A stretch of 64,000 nucleotides of DNA from Brachionus rotundiformis (taxonomy: Eukaryota > Rotifera > Eurotatoria > Ploima > Brachionidae): the NCBI GenBank assembly GCA_016802295.1, contig JAESIW010000180.1:1677619-1741618 (forward strand). Reading direction: 5' to 3'. This document shows, piece after piece, positions 48,334-61,900 of the stretch. Under the pieces are notes generated by a model. The model worked only from the letters and a program-made list of their open reading frames with translations, was not told the origin of the DNA and ran no database searches. Both the position numbers and the translations under genes were made by a program. How positions within the stretch are numbered: position 1 is the first letter of the stretch; every line of letters begins with the position of its first letter.

Positions 48334-51300
48334 TTTTTATCCATTCATTTGAAAAAATAATTATTATTTTAGCCAAAAAAGCATTTTTTTTTGTTTTATT
48401 TCCTGTAATGAAATTTTTTTATTAATATATGGTTGTCATGAATTTTAGTTTTAAAATTAGTTAGAATAGAATAAAATAAAATAATTGAAAATTTTAACAA
48501 AATCGATTTAAATTTTGTATTAGAATTTTTGATAGCTGATATAAAAAAAAAGTGTATATACAAGCTGATGAATAATAATTTTTTAAGTGAAAGTAAAAGA
48601 GTGAGAGATTGTTAGTAATATGAGAATTAACAACAAAATGTATGTTTAATTTGTTACAAATATAAAGAAATTTCCTTAATACTTTTGAAATATTTTTAAT
48701 TTACACAATTAGGACTTTGAATCTATAAAATCAACTTGGGTATTCTCCTAAGATTTTTGACATATAAACAAATTTTTTTTATTAACACTATTTTTGCTAC
48801 TCTTACACAAACATATATATAATTTTTAATTGCTTTTTATATCATATTAATTTCCTCTTGAACTAAAGCAGGGTCACGCATAGGCGTTGAGTGACTGTAT
48901 AAGGATTCAAATAATTAGCCTATTTCATGATAGATTTTCTTTATTTTATCCTACTAAAGAAGGCGTGCATTGCTTAGCTTTGGCGATAGACTCAAAGCAA
49001 GATAAGCTAAAATTTATATTGATTATATATATTTAAAAAAAACCTACGCAATTAATTTAATTTGAATAAACAATTTGTAAAAAAGCTAGGAGATATTTGT
49101 CCTATAATAAATAGAGAAAAACTTAAACAATACAATTTTTAGAATATTAGATATTCAATTACTGGCTCATTTAAATGAATATAAGACAGGATACAATACT
49201 TGGTCTAAATTACTTAATTAAAAAAGCTATTATTATTTAAGTTTATTGACGCAAATAGGCATATTTTTTGATGTTGAAAATAAAAAATTAAGAATTATTC
49301 AATAAAAAGATATTATTTTTTCTTTTAAATATAAAGTATACATTTACTTTAAAAATACCAATTTATATTATAAATACTGTTAAATAATTAAATTCTTAAT
49401 TTAGCCACTCGAGTCAATTTTTACATCTTAAGAAAATTACATGGTTTTTTGATTTGGCTAAATTTTTACCATCTGCACTGTAATTTTTTAATTTTATTAA
49501 ATCTAAATCGATTATATTTCCAGCTAACGTTTTGTTAAAATTAGATAATATATAAATTAATATTTCTATACTTCTATCCAAACGAATCAAGCCTTTAAAA
49601 TTAAATTTTTAATTTTTTTTTATTTACTTGCTTATCATTAAGTGACAATTTATATCTTTAAATTAGTTGTATATCTTAAAAATTTGAAAAAAATTGTTTT
49701 CTGAAAAATTGTGATACTTTGTAAAAAATATAAAAATTGGGCATTCTTAAGATAAAAACATATATTTAACTAAATTAATCTGGAGCACTTATAATCGAGA
49801 AATTACTAACTAACTTCAAACTTTTTTAATTTAAAAATACTGATTCGGCAAATTCATAATAAAAAAACAAAGCCTTAATAAAAATTTGACCTAAAAGAAT
49901 GTTAATAATTGTAGTATCTTAGAAACTTTATATTCAAAATCTTGTTCGATGCTTGTTGAAAGAAGAATTCTAATTCCTGATTATTTAATTATTTAAATAA
50001 GCTAAAATTGTGTAGCATATATTTTTGTTAAATATATATTTGATCACCTGACAAAACAAAGACGCTTTCAAAAGAGAACTGAATAATAATCATACTAACC
50101 CGGTGAACATAATATTCTTAAATTGATAAAATATTTATCTGTCAATATGCCAACTCAAATTTTTTTCCATACAATAAACAAAAACTTTTTTTATTTATTT
50201 CAAAAATTCTACGTTTTATACATTATAATTATATTTTTCTTGGTAAACAAAACCAATCAACCAAACCAGACTCTAAAATCAAAAACATTTGCTCGAAAAT
50301 CTTTAAATTTAATTGAATCCAAATCGATTAAATTTCCAGCTTACGTTTATTAAATTATTTAACATATTTCTTAATCATAAACCTAGATCAATTTACTAAA
50401 TTGCTTTTATCAGAAAAAAAATTATTTGAAGCATACTTTTCAACAAGTGTTTTTTTTTAATTATAATTGTAGCTTATGATTAGATGAGAAAAATAAAAAA
50501 AAAGGAAAATATTGTTTAATAATATAGTAAAAATTACATTCAAATATACAACATTTTCGATACAAAATTAAACAAATTATAATTTTATACATAAAATAAT
50601 TTTTGATTATTCGAGGTCCTATGAAAAATTAATTTATTAATTTCAGTATTTGTCGATTCAGTCATCTTTTGAACAAAGAAAACTACTTGATACTTTTTAA
50701 AAGAAAAATGAAAATTAAATTGTATACATTTTTTTGACCATATAAAAAATTTTGAATTAAATCCTTAAATAATTAAGTTTCGACATAAAATTAAGAGCTA
50801 TTACTCACTTAATTTATGATAAAATTTCTAATTTTAGTTAAAGATAGCTTTTTTCGCATTTTAAATTCTAAAAACACACCTTATAGAATTGTACCAATTT
50901 TAATTACTTAAAAAAAAAAGATTTTTTTATTAATCTGGCACTTTACCCAAGGTTATTTGGAAAACAATCGGCTTAATCAAATAAATTAAAAATATGCCAA
51001 AAGTATCTTAATCTATAAGATAACTAAGCTAAATTAAACTACTCAAAAATTGAGTGCAGTCTATTTGCCAATTTTTCGAAACTAAAATAAACAAGGATTA
51101 CCGAGAAATCTGCTAAATAATCTCTAATTATTAAGAAAAAACTTATTTTCTTTTCTAGCATCTTTAATTATTACTCATCCGAAAAAGGAAAAATTTAACT
51201 TGACATTTTTGTTATTATTGATATTTATTTGCCACTTAAGATTGAAATGGCCAAATATTTTCTTAAAAGTCTATTCACAACACTTAAATTTATTAATTTT

Positions 51301-54300
51301 TGCTTAAGTGTTCAAGGTTCTTTTTAAAAATTGAATTTTTTTCTGCTTGATATCTTTTTACCAAAATTCCTAAAATTGTACCCGCGTATTTTCTATTTAT
51401 AACTACAATTTAGACAAAAAATTGAAAAAATATCTTATCAAATTAGCTAAAAGATAAGAATTAGAATATACTTGTTTGTTGCTAATGTATATTTTGAATT
51501 TTAACCACTATTGAATATTGACATCTTATCTTACATGTTATTCATATATTTTACATATCAACATAATAAAAACTTAATCAAACATCGAATATCTTCATGT
51601 CAAACTGTTCTTGGCAATAAATTATCTTATTATGGTTAAATACTATCTTGTGATAATTTACAAATTTCAAAAATAATAAAAAATAAAAATTTTAATTAAA
51701 CGAATATAAGATTGAAAAAATGAAATAAAATTTTTATCATTAATATTAATGATAAATTTCCTCAAGCAAAAAATTTAAAAATAAAACACAGTTAAAACTT
51801 GACAGATGAGAGCTCCCTTTGGAATACAAAAAATTCATCTGACATATATCAAATTTAACCGGAAGCAATTCTTTATTATTGGTAATCATTGGTTTGTGCT
51901 TAAAAACAGTATTCGTTGTCATATTTTTAAAAATTAAATAGATAAAATAAAATATCTAATTTAAATCTTTTTTGTTTTGACTTGGTCTAATGGAATTTGT
52001 GTTATCATTTTTCTTGACTTTAAGTAAAAACCATTATTAAAGTGATTTTTCGAACTAAAGACAAGAGAATATATGAAGAACGGATGGCGCTGCTGGATTA
52101 GAATTTAATTAATTCAATGATTAGCATAATCACTAGTGATTATTATCAATTTATAGCTATTTTATTAGACCTTAATAAAATTAATCAAAAAAGAAAAAAA
52201 TTAATTTCTAAAGATTAATATAATGACTTAAATAGAAAAGCTAAGCTAAAAGAGCCTACAATTTCATATATATACAGATTAATACAGAAACAAAGAAAAA
52301 TAACAATTAGGTTTAATGCTTGAAATATTCATTTTTGATTAAAAATTATGATTTTGACTAGGACTGCAAATAAAAAATGTTTATTTGGATGAAATGAATA
52401 AAAATTTACTCAATTGGAATTCTTTTGTCAGAATTAAATTAAACTCATTTGATTATCATTTGAAAGAATAATTTATATAAAATAACCAATATCTAATCAT
52501 GTTGATAACTCTTTTTTTTAAAGTATATTGCACCTTCTCATCAATTTATTACAATTAATTAGAAACTTTTCAGACCTCATTTAGTTATAGAAATAAAAAT
52601 AATAATTAGATATTATTCTTCTAAACCAAAAAGATAGCAATTTATTTAATTACGTTATTTATATTTTTTTTGAAAATCTAGAACTAAAAATTCACTGCCA
52701 AATTTAATACCAAACTTTTATTTAATTAGTTAAATCAATTTCTGAATTAACTAAAAACATTGACTTTGGTATTCTTGCCTCAAACTACCTAACATTTAAT
52801 AATGTTTTTAACCCGAAAACGTTTTCGTTTAAGCTGATTTGTACAAATAATTTTGTCCGCTTACCATTCCTACGGATAAGATTTTGACATTTTTGATATC
52901 TATAATCATTAGATAAATACTATCAAATGGTTGTTCGCAAATATTCTTTTTGAGTAAATCAACTAAAATAACTCCAAAGTAAAAAAATTCAACCTTACTA
53001 TGCTTGAATGAACATTTTCCCTATCTATTTGCTAATATATATGCTTTAGATTTAAATTTACAAAAAAATAAAGTTTGATTTGGCTCAAAATTTAGGTTAT
53101 ATTTACTCAGATTAGTGGCAAATACAAACTAATTCTGAATGACTTTTTACCAAATATATGTATTAAAACAAACACTTTTAATAAATCTTAATAATAAATC
53201 CTATTAATTAGCGGAATAAAATAAAAAACTTAAGCTTACAGGAAAAATTTTTCGGTCGTTTTTGTTTTCAAACGAATAACCAAGCTTCCTTCTAAAAATT
53301 ACTTTGCTACAGTTAATTAGTGATTATCGTCGCATGAAATAAAGAATAAGTTTTTATAATAAATTTACAATATTCATGTCAAGGAAATATAAGCCATTAT
53401 TAAGAAAACAAATTCTGATTTTTATTTTGAATGAAATTTAATATCTGTTGATAGATCAAATGCAAACGGAATACATAAAGTAAATTAGATTTTCAACAAG
53501 GTTCATTATTAGGCTTTATTAATATATCGTTATAATAATTGATTCATGGTTAAATTATAACTTAAAAAATTTTACAAAAATTCTGAATTTTGTTCAATGC
53601 AAAAAGCTAACACTGGTTCCAAATTATAAAATTTTGTTCATGGCAAAAGCAGAAAATATTTTAAGACTAAATTAAAAAAGAGTAAATAGTTTAATTTAAG
53701 GCATGAATAACCTATATTTGAAAGATATATTTTTTATTTCAAAAAAAATATATCTAATTCCAGATTTTATTTACAAAATTTCTTTTTGAAACAGTTTAAT
53801 TACTTAAATATTTATACTTTAAATAAAGAAAATTCTTCTTTAAAACTATAAGAGCAACATTTTTTGGTTTAAAAAAATGTAGCATGAATTTAATCATTTC
53901 AAAAAAATTTATACCTAGAGTTAATTCTTGGAAAATAAAAAGGTAAATTCCATACATTTTGTTAATTTGAATTTTTAAATCATTAGAAATGTCACGAATA
54001 ACTATTAAGTACTCTTTTTTCTATTAAGTCTTAAGATTGAGAAAAAGAGATCAACTTTGGCCATTAAATTATATTGATTAGAATCAAATTGACCCTCCAG
54101 TAGGCTATTTATCAAGGAAAGTAGTCCCTCTAATTATTATCTATTTAATCGAAACAGCTTTGATTGAAATTCGAAACCCAAGACCTTTTTTAGAAATTAA
54201 AGTCTAGACCCTTAATTAAATGTTCTATCAGATTTATTTTATATCGATTTTAAACCCAAATATATGGTCTTTTATCAATAATTAAATAATATACACTCTA

Positions 54301-56002
54301 AATTTTAATCAAAAAATTTTATTTTTTTTTATTTCCTTTATTGTGACATAAAAAATCATTTTTAATTAACGAATATTCGTTAATTCCCAAATTATATTTA
54401 TTTTCTATAATTTAATTTTTATTATTAAATTTAAAAAATTATTTTTGATTTAAAAATCAAATTTTTACAGCAAAACAATCAGAAAAAATTAAAAAAAAAT
54501 CTAATTTTATATTTTACATTCAAAAATCAAATTAAAAGTACATTTTCTCTTATCAATCTCGCTTTCACTTATATATTTCACTGTCGGCTTTTTATGCATA
54601 ATAATTTAATTATTAATATAAATCAATTTTTTAGAGCTTTTGCATTTAATGATTAATCTTTTGTTAGTAAATACATATTCAAATGTAATTGAGTGATATT
54701 TAGCTATTCGATACCAAACTTCGAGATAATTACTTTCCTGGAAAATTTTCCAAAGCTTATTCTTTCTCAGAAATATTATTTGTTAAAAATTGGAACGCTT
54801 TAAAAATCTAATAATATAACAACAGCCTTAATTGTCTTTAATGGTTTAAAAAAAATTTAGAGAAAAAGATAATGGAAAAAATAGATTAGCATAAGAATGA
54901 AAATTAAATTATTCTAAGCAAACGAGAAAAATTATACGACTTAAATTATAGAAGCGGCTTGCTAATAGAAGCAATCTCAATTTGATAATTCATTTGAAGG
55001 CATTGTTAATTGAGGAATTAAATTTTTGAATTAGTTAAATTATAGAAATAAGAGAGGAAAAATTATTCTTTCGTTTAGCATCGATTCATAAGTGAAAATA
55101 ATCAATTTTTGATAGCTTTTTCAACATATTGAATTTTGCATTATTCCAGGAGTGTATTTCTGTCTATAATGTATCACTGATTTTAGTATTTTATTTATTT
55201 AAGCTTGTTTCTATCATGCATTAAATTGAGATAGTCGATGGCACGCAAGTTAAACCATTCGCAAAATTAAATTTTCAGTCAGAGAAAATTTTTAATTAAC
55301 CAGTCTATTTATTTGGAAATAATTAAGAAGCATTTAATTTTCAACTCTACGATTAGAATCAATACGAAAAAGGATAAGCTGATTTTATTTAGGTGATATT
55401 TTGTCAAATCAAATATGGGAAGCTTTATTTAAAAAGTTTAAAGTTAAAATATTCTTTTTAAATTCTAAAATACGAAAAATAAAAAAAAAGATATTTTCTG
55501 AGTAAATTTTATTGTTAATACATAAAATAAAGTAAAAATATTTTTAAAAAATTATATAAAATTAATTCGAAAAAAATAGTTCATTTCTCTAGTGCATAAG
55601 TGTCTAAAATTTTCGTAACTAGAAAATAACATGAAAAAAGTTAACCCCTAACGAGACTCTTACAATATTTAAAATTTGGAAATTATCTAGTTTGCATAAT
55701 AGAAAATTTTGGTAACGACCAAATCGACTCAAATTTAACTAATTTTCACTAATTCAAGGATTTAAAACTAGTTCAAATGGATCAAATGTCTATTGAAAAA
55801 CTAATCTATATTTGTAAATTACCAAATATTCTCTCTTAAATCAAAGTCCTGGGTATATTACTTCTTGTCCAACACCACCGGTCTTGTGCAAACAGAAGCT
55901 TTTATAATGTTAAATCAACAAATATTTAATAAAAAATGGGTTCGACGAAAAAATAAAAAAAATTCATAAAAAAAGTGTAATTGGTTCAGCTAGTTTTATT
56001 GA
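48334..56002. other. 7.7-kb gene desert
   Basis: Very AT-rich, with no frame resembling a gene on either strand (the longest, 50123-50353 plus, is low-complexity). No convincing repeat or RNA gene was seen. The leftmost part should carry the WDR37 promoter, and the right part the 3' UTR of the syntaxin gene. Confidence 0.55.
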
Positions 56003-58234
56003 TTATGCCATTAATATCGATGGGGTAACTTGAAATTCTTTTTGTTGTTGTTCCTCACTTAATTTAATTTTAAAATTTAAAAAAAAATGTAAAAAATTAT
56101 TAAAAAAATATTTTACTTTAAGACCAAGCCAACTGGCTGCCATTGAACCCAATATTATAATTATGACCACACAGCATATTAACATGATTATTTTTTTCTA
56201 TTTATGATAAAAAAAATTTTTTTAAATGGTTATCTTTTAGTATTTCACTTTGGACATCAAGAACAACATACAAACATTATAAGATTTGATTTAAATTTTT
56301 AAAATTAAAGACTAATGAACTTTTGATACAAGCTAGATTCTAAAGAACATATAAACAACAATAATTAGACACCTATTTATTTTTGAATAACTTACTCTTC
56401 TTGCTTCTCTTTGGAATTTGACTGCTTTTTTGGTATCTTGATTGGCGGTTAGAATAAAATCAACTGACTGCTGTATATTAAACTCAATTCGATCTATCAT
56501 TTCACCCTAAAGAAAAAAGTGAATTACATATTAATTAAAAAAAATTTAGCATACCTGAGACTCGACCAGCATTGCCATGTCCATGAACATGTCATGTAAC
56601 TCTTTAATACTTTGCTCTAATTTTAGAATATCTTTGTGTCGGGCTTCAATATCAGCTAGAGTTTGTTTGGCCACTTTGGTTTCCATCAGAATCTTTCAAA
56701 ATTTATAATCAAATGAAAATTTTGAATAATTTTTAAATTTATACTCCTTCTGTGAATATTTGCGGATTACCAGACTCTAACATTCGTTCTATTTCTTCCT
56801 CATCTGTTTTTTTCCCGGCTAAAATTAAGTAAACATAAGAATATTAGTTTAATAAAAATTATCTTAAATATTTTTTGGTCTTGAGTATGGCTTATTTTTT
56901 TTATTTTCTTCACCAATAAAACACATACCAAAGTAGACCAGTAATATTTGATAAAATAGAAAAAATTATTTGCTTTTAAAAGTTATTCAAGTACCCTAGA
57001 AGACAGCAATAATAAATTTAATTGGTTTTATATTAAAAAGTTTTAAAATTAGCTTAATTTAAACCTATGTCCAATAATCTCATTTATTTTTATATTTTAA
57101 TTACTAGAATTAATAATTTTTTTTTGTTTTAAAATATTAAAAAGATATTAAAATATTTAATATTGATTTTTATTAATTTTATAATAGTTATGATTTTTAT
57201 TTTTTGCTAATTTTTTGTATTTTTATGGCGAAAAAAATCAATTATTTTGGAATAAACTTAGATAAAATTTATACTCATTTAAAAAAGCATTGAATTTTTA
57301 TTTAAGTTTAAATTTTAGTAGAATAGTTTGGGAGTACTCTCAAGGTTTTTGGCTGTTTCTTTTTTTTCACCCCGATAATGGTGAGTTCGTAAGAAAATTA
57401 ACATGCTACATAAAAAAAGAGGAAGATTTTTTTTAAATAAATAAAAAAAAGTAAACCGGGCTTAAAAGTGATATAATTTTGATTTTAAATTTCGAATAAT
57501 AAATAAAGAAGAACAGAGAAAAAACATAAATAAATGACTTACTGATCTCGAGCTGACGCTGTATTCTGGCTTTACAGCGTTCTCTATAATCGATTTGGGC
57601 GTTATTATAGTCATTCATTACTTCGATAAATTTTCGAGATAATGTGGAATGCTGAAATATTTTTAAACAATATTAATTTTTTTTAATAATAAAAAATTAT
57701 TTTTCTATTTTTAATATATAATTTAAAAAGAAAAAATAGTTTCAGATAAAATGATTTCTACCTGAGTTTTCCTAATTCTAAGATCAGCAGATTGTCTTGA
57801 AGAGTCCGACTCTTCCTGTTCTATATGAGACTCCATTGCTTAATTAAAATTTTTAGCTAAATTTTATGAAATAATTGTAAAAGATTTAATTACATTTTAA
57901 CTTTTGTCTAACTTTTTGAGCTGTTTTTTTTATTTCGGCCATTCTATCTTCTAATTCGTCTTTTATTTTATCATCAGTCGTCGGTGCTGCCAAAATTGTA
58001 CTATGAAGCTTTTTGACTTCGTTTACATATTTTTGAATGCTTTCTACATTGCCACGTATATCTTCCACTTGATTAAAAAATTCTTCCATAAAGACAGTTT
58101 GGTCCATATTAACATGAACCTCATCGTCATCATTTTCATCTTGAGCCTTTTTTAGAGAAAAATAAAATATTGGTCCGAGCCATTTGATTTTGAATACAAA
58201 CCGCTTTTAGTGCCGCTAATCTATCTTTTGTCAT
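56003..58234 (-). CDS. Syntaxin-1-like t-SNARE, copy 1
   Basis: Eight exons: 58234-58202, 58146-57894, 57838-57762, 57651-57543, 56818-56745, 56692-56555, 56506-56396, then the anchor exon starting 56197. Residues 1-11 are MTKDRLAALKA. The Habc domain follows (Ha FMEEFFNQVEDIRGNVESIQ, Hb KDELEDRMAEIKKTAQKVRQ, Hc LSRKFIEVMNDYNNAQIDYR), then the linker ESGNPQIFTEG and the SNARE motif LADIEARHKDILKLEQSIKE...HDMFMDMAMLVESQ|GEMIDRIEFNIQ, with zero-layer Gln in ESQ. The anchor is KKIIMLICCVVIIIILGSMA. If the anchor exon is spliced at 56117 into 56057, TGA follows at once and the protein is 292 aa, close to syntaxin-1A (288). If it is not spliced, the frame continues to 56003 (329 aa). The family pairs with SNAP-25 and VAMP in exocytosis. 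Confidence 0.9.
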
Positions 58235-58877
58235 GTTCCGAGTTTTTTTAAAATAATTATTGTCTATTTACACTAAAAAAATTAAAAAACTACACAAATT
58301 TTTTCGTAAATAATTTTCTAATTTATTTTATTAGATCTAAAAAAAATAAAAATCAATTATTAAAATTTTTAAAACACTTTTGAAAATAAATAATTTTCAA
58401 TTTTTAAACTAAAATATCAGAAATTTATTTTGATTAAACTGGTCATTTAAAACATTTCAATTTTTTTCAAATATTTTTTGACAATTTCCTAAAATTTAGA
58501 GATTAAATTGTCAATTAAAAATTTTGTATTATTTTAATATATCCTAAAAATTAAATTTACAGTTTATAATCAAGATTTACCAAAAGTTCACCTCATTTCT
58601 TTTTTATCATTGAATTCAGCACTATCACTATCATTTCTATTAAAAAAAATCAAATTAATTAAGTTTTGATAGGACATATATCTATTACAACAACCATTTA
58701 CAACATAGAACAAAGGTTTCATACATCAAGATTAAACAAATATTCACAAAAATAATATTTATTGAATAAGTTTTATTAAAAAAAAAATCAAATTTTTAAA
58801 ATTTTAATTTTAATTGACAAAACAATTTTCCATGAAAATTCGTTTGATGTTTGGTTCAAAATAAATTCTTATTGTGA

Positions 58878-58967
58878 TCATCTTGACGAACTTGGTATAG
58901 CGAGTGCGAATATTAGCATTAATATAATAACAATAAAACTCAATATCAAAATTATTTGCATTTTTCG
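58878..58967 (-). other. Syntaxin copy 2 alternative last exon 8c (membrane anchor)
   Basis: The acceptor CAATTTAG precedes a 30-codon frame: RKMQIILILSFIVIILMLIF, then ALAIPSSSR and TGA. Phase 0, same geometry as 8a. It lies 644 bases upstream of the copy 1 start codon. Confidence 0.8.
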
Positions 58968-61900
58968 CTAAATTGTTATAACATTTGAATAAAAATTCAT
59001 AAATAAATAATTCATTCTCAAAAACAGCTCCGGTTTAAATGAAATTTTCAAAAGTAAAAATATTTACAGAACCAAAATTATTATATGCACTTGGACGTCT
59101 ATTTGGTTTAACTTTTAGTAGTATTATTTGAATCATTAGTCGCTGGTGGTTTTGGCAAATAGATCCATAATAACAATGCCAATATTAAAACGAGTAGAAT
59201 TATGACAACAATCACGATAATGATGATAATTATTTTTTTCTTTAAAAAAGATTCTCATAGATATTATTAAAAATACAAGATTCTAAATTAGTGCTAAAGG
59301 TTAATCAATCGTATCAATATTTTGAAATAAACACTACAGCTTTGATATTATTTTTTAAGAAGTCATTCAAAACATAATCTGATTGCCTAAACTTAGTAAA
59401 GAATGTACTTTTCTTTTTTAATATAAACCTGTTTGTATTTATTGATACGATTTTAAGAATATCATAAGCGTGCTAAGTTAATTAAGTGCGATAGAGAGTT
59501 TATTTTTTTAAAAAAGGCTTTTAAATAAAGACTAATTTAAAACAATTTATTTTAGTTAAAAAGATAGATTAAGAGCAATTAAAAAATTATTAAATAAAAA
59601 AAAATAAAGGCATGTGTGTTCCTTTTGAATTATTTTAAATAAATTGGTCTAACCGGTCTTATAAAATTGAAAAATAAATATAAGAAATTCTTTTTGAATT
59701 TAAACATTTAATTTGAACTCATTATAGATGATTAATTTATTTAACACTACTTTTAACAATCAATGCAATTATTATTCCTACGACCAACAATACTACCAAC
59801 ACAATTAATATGATATAAATTCTTTTCTAAAAAAATATTAATTATTAGATAAGCTAAGTTATGAGAATTCAAAATATCTCCAATTTAAATTCATCTATTC
59901 TGATTTTAAATAAGTTTTCACCTTTTAACTGTATTTTTAATAGAATTTTAACATACTTTAGCTTTCAAATAATAATAACAATATTATTTTATTTTTAGAT
60001 ATTTTAAAAATTGTTCAACCCTGCGCCCTTTAACTTATCCATGAAAGCATCATTTAATTATGGCATTTGTCATAATTAAATTATACTTTTATGGTAGACT
60101 TTTATTTTTTTAGTTAATAAAAACTGAAAATTATTTTTAAAGTACTTAATTTTTAAATAAAATAATAAAGTTAAAATATCGACAAAAATTAAAATTGAAT
60201 TCATTTATTGTGATTATAATAAATTCAATAGAGCCTAATAATAATGTTTAAAAAATTAAATTACAGATGATGCTAATAATGTGAAATAAATATTTAGTCT
60301 GATTCATTAATTATTGTTCAAATATAAAAACTTATAAAATATCTGAATTTATTTCCAAAGAAGTAAAAAAATAAAGCCAATTTTTACCCTGAAATAAAGA
60401 AGACTTTAAATTAGCTTAAGTAAAAGGTCAGTGAAAAGCAAGCTAAAGATTAATGAATATCAGAATAGATGTTAGATTTGTAAAAATTATAAAAATCAAT
60501 TTAAAAATAAAGAGCATAAATCATATCATATTATAAAGCATTTAATGGTGCGCAAGCAGAGCAATAGCAAAAAATAACGACAATTCAACCAAAATATAAT
60601 TCGATCATGCAAACCAAACTAAAACTATCAAACTTAGACATTGCCTAAATTAACTTACTCTCCGTGCCTCTCTTTGGTATTTTACTGCTTTTTTGGTATC
60701 AGCATTGGCAGTAAGTATAAAATCAACAGACTGTTGAATATTATATTCAATACGATCTATCATTTCACCCTGTTTACAGGGAGATAAAGAGAGGTTTGAA
60801 TATTTTTTAAAATTTTTTTAATTTGTTTTGATTCAGTCGAATATACCACTTAATTGTCGTTCTTTCAGCCATTTTAGTTTTTAAGGAAATAGAGCCCAGA
60901 GTGATTAAGTGATTAGTAGAGCAGTTATTTGAGAGTGATAATAATTGTGTAATAGCCACAATATAAATAATAAAATATTCTTACGCGTCTGGCCTTTTTC
61001 TGGTAAATAACAGCTTGTTTAGTTTCGGTTTTGGCTTGTTCAACATAGTCTGTAGCTTGGCCTATATTACGCTCTATATTGTCAATCATTTCACCCTAAG
61101 TAATCATAACAATTTTTATCTTATTAAATATCATCGACTTTTTTTTATTCGATTGAATCAAAATAGCTATTTTAATAAATTAAGACAAAATTTCCGAATG
61201 TGAACACATATTATTTTTTTTAAATTCATTTTTTGATATTAAATTTTAGAAAATATCTTATTGACAAAGTATATAATAATAATATAAGTGTTACAGTCAG
61301 AAATTTTAGTTGATTAAAATTAATCAAAAAATTATAAATAAAAAATTAAGAAAAAATTCTAGCAAACCTGAGACTCGACCAGCATTGCCATGTCCATGAA
61401 CATGTCGTGCAATTCTTTAATACTTTGCTCTAATTTTAGAATATCTTTGTGTCGGGCTTCAATATCAGCTAGAGTTTGTTTGGCATTTTGTGTTTCCATT
61501 AAAATCTAAACATTTAATTTAAAAATAAAATACAAATTTAATTTTAAATGTTTACTCCTTCCGTGAATATTTGCGGATTACCAGACTCTAACATTCGTTC
61601 TATTTCTTCCTCATCAGTCTTTTTACCGGCTACAAACAATAGCAATTAGATTTAATTTTGAAAATAATCAAGGAAATATTTATTTTAAAGCAAAAATAAA
61701 GCTTAATTGAATAACAAATGAATATAATTTTTAAAATAATAATAAATAATCAGTATATATTAATTGTTAACTTTAACTTTAATGCACTTTTGATTAGGAA
61801 ATAGTTTATTTAACTTATATTTCTAATTTTTGATAGATAAATTTTCAAAAAAGATTTTCAGTTAAAAATATCAAATTAATTTGGGAAATTTTTGAATGAA

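Noticed and set aside
46553..48425. Plus-strand frames across the WDR37 gene
   Set aside because: They are antisense shadows of an intact, clearly homologous minus-strand gene.
48860..49000. Less AT-rich patch considered as a tRNA or other structured RNA
   Set aside because: I could not form a cloverleaf or find the T-arm consensus.
50123..50353. 76-codon plus-strand frame in the 48-56 kb desert
   Set aside because: Low complexity, with no conserved motif and no neighbouring exons.
54060..54240. ATTCGAAACCC resembling a tRNA T-arm
   Set aside because: No matching acceptor, D or anticodon arms lie at the right distances.
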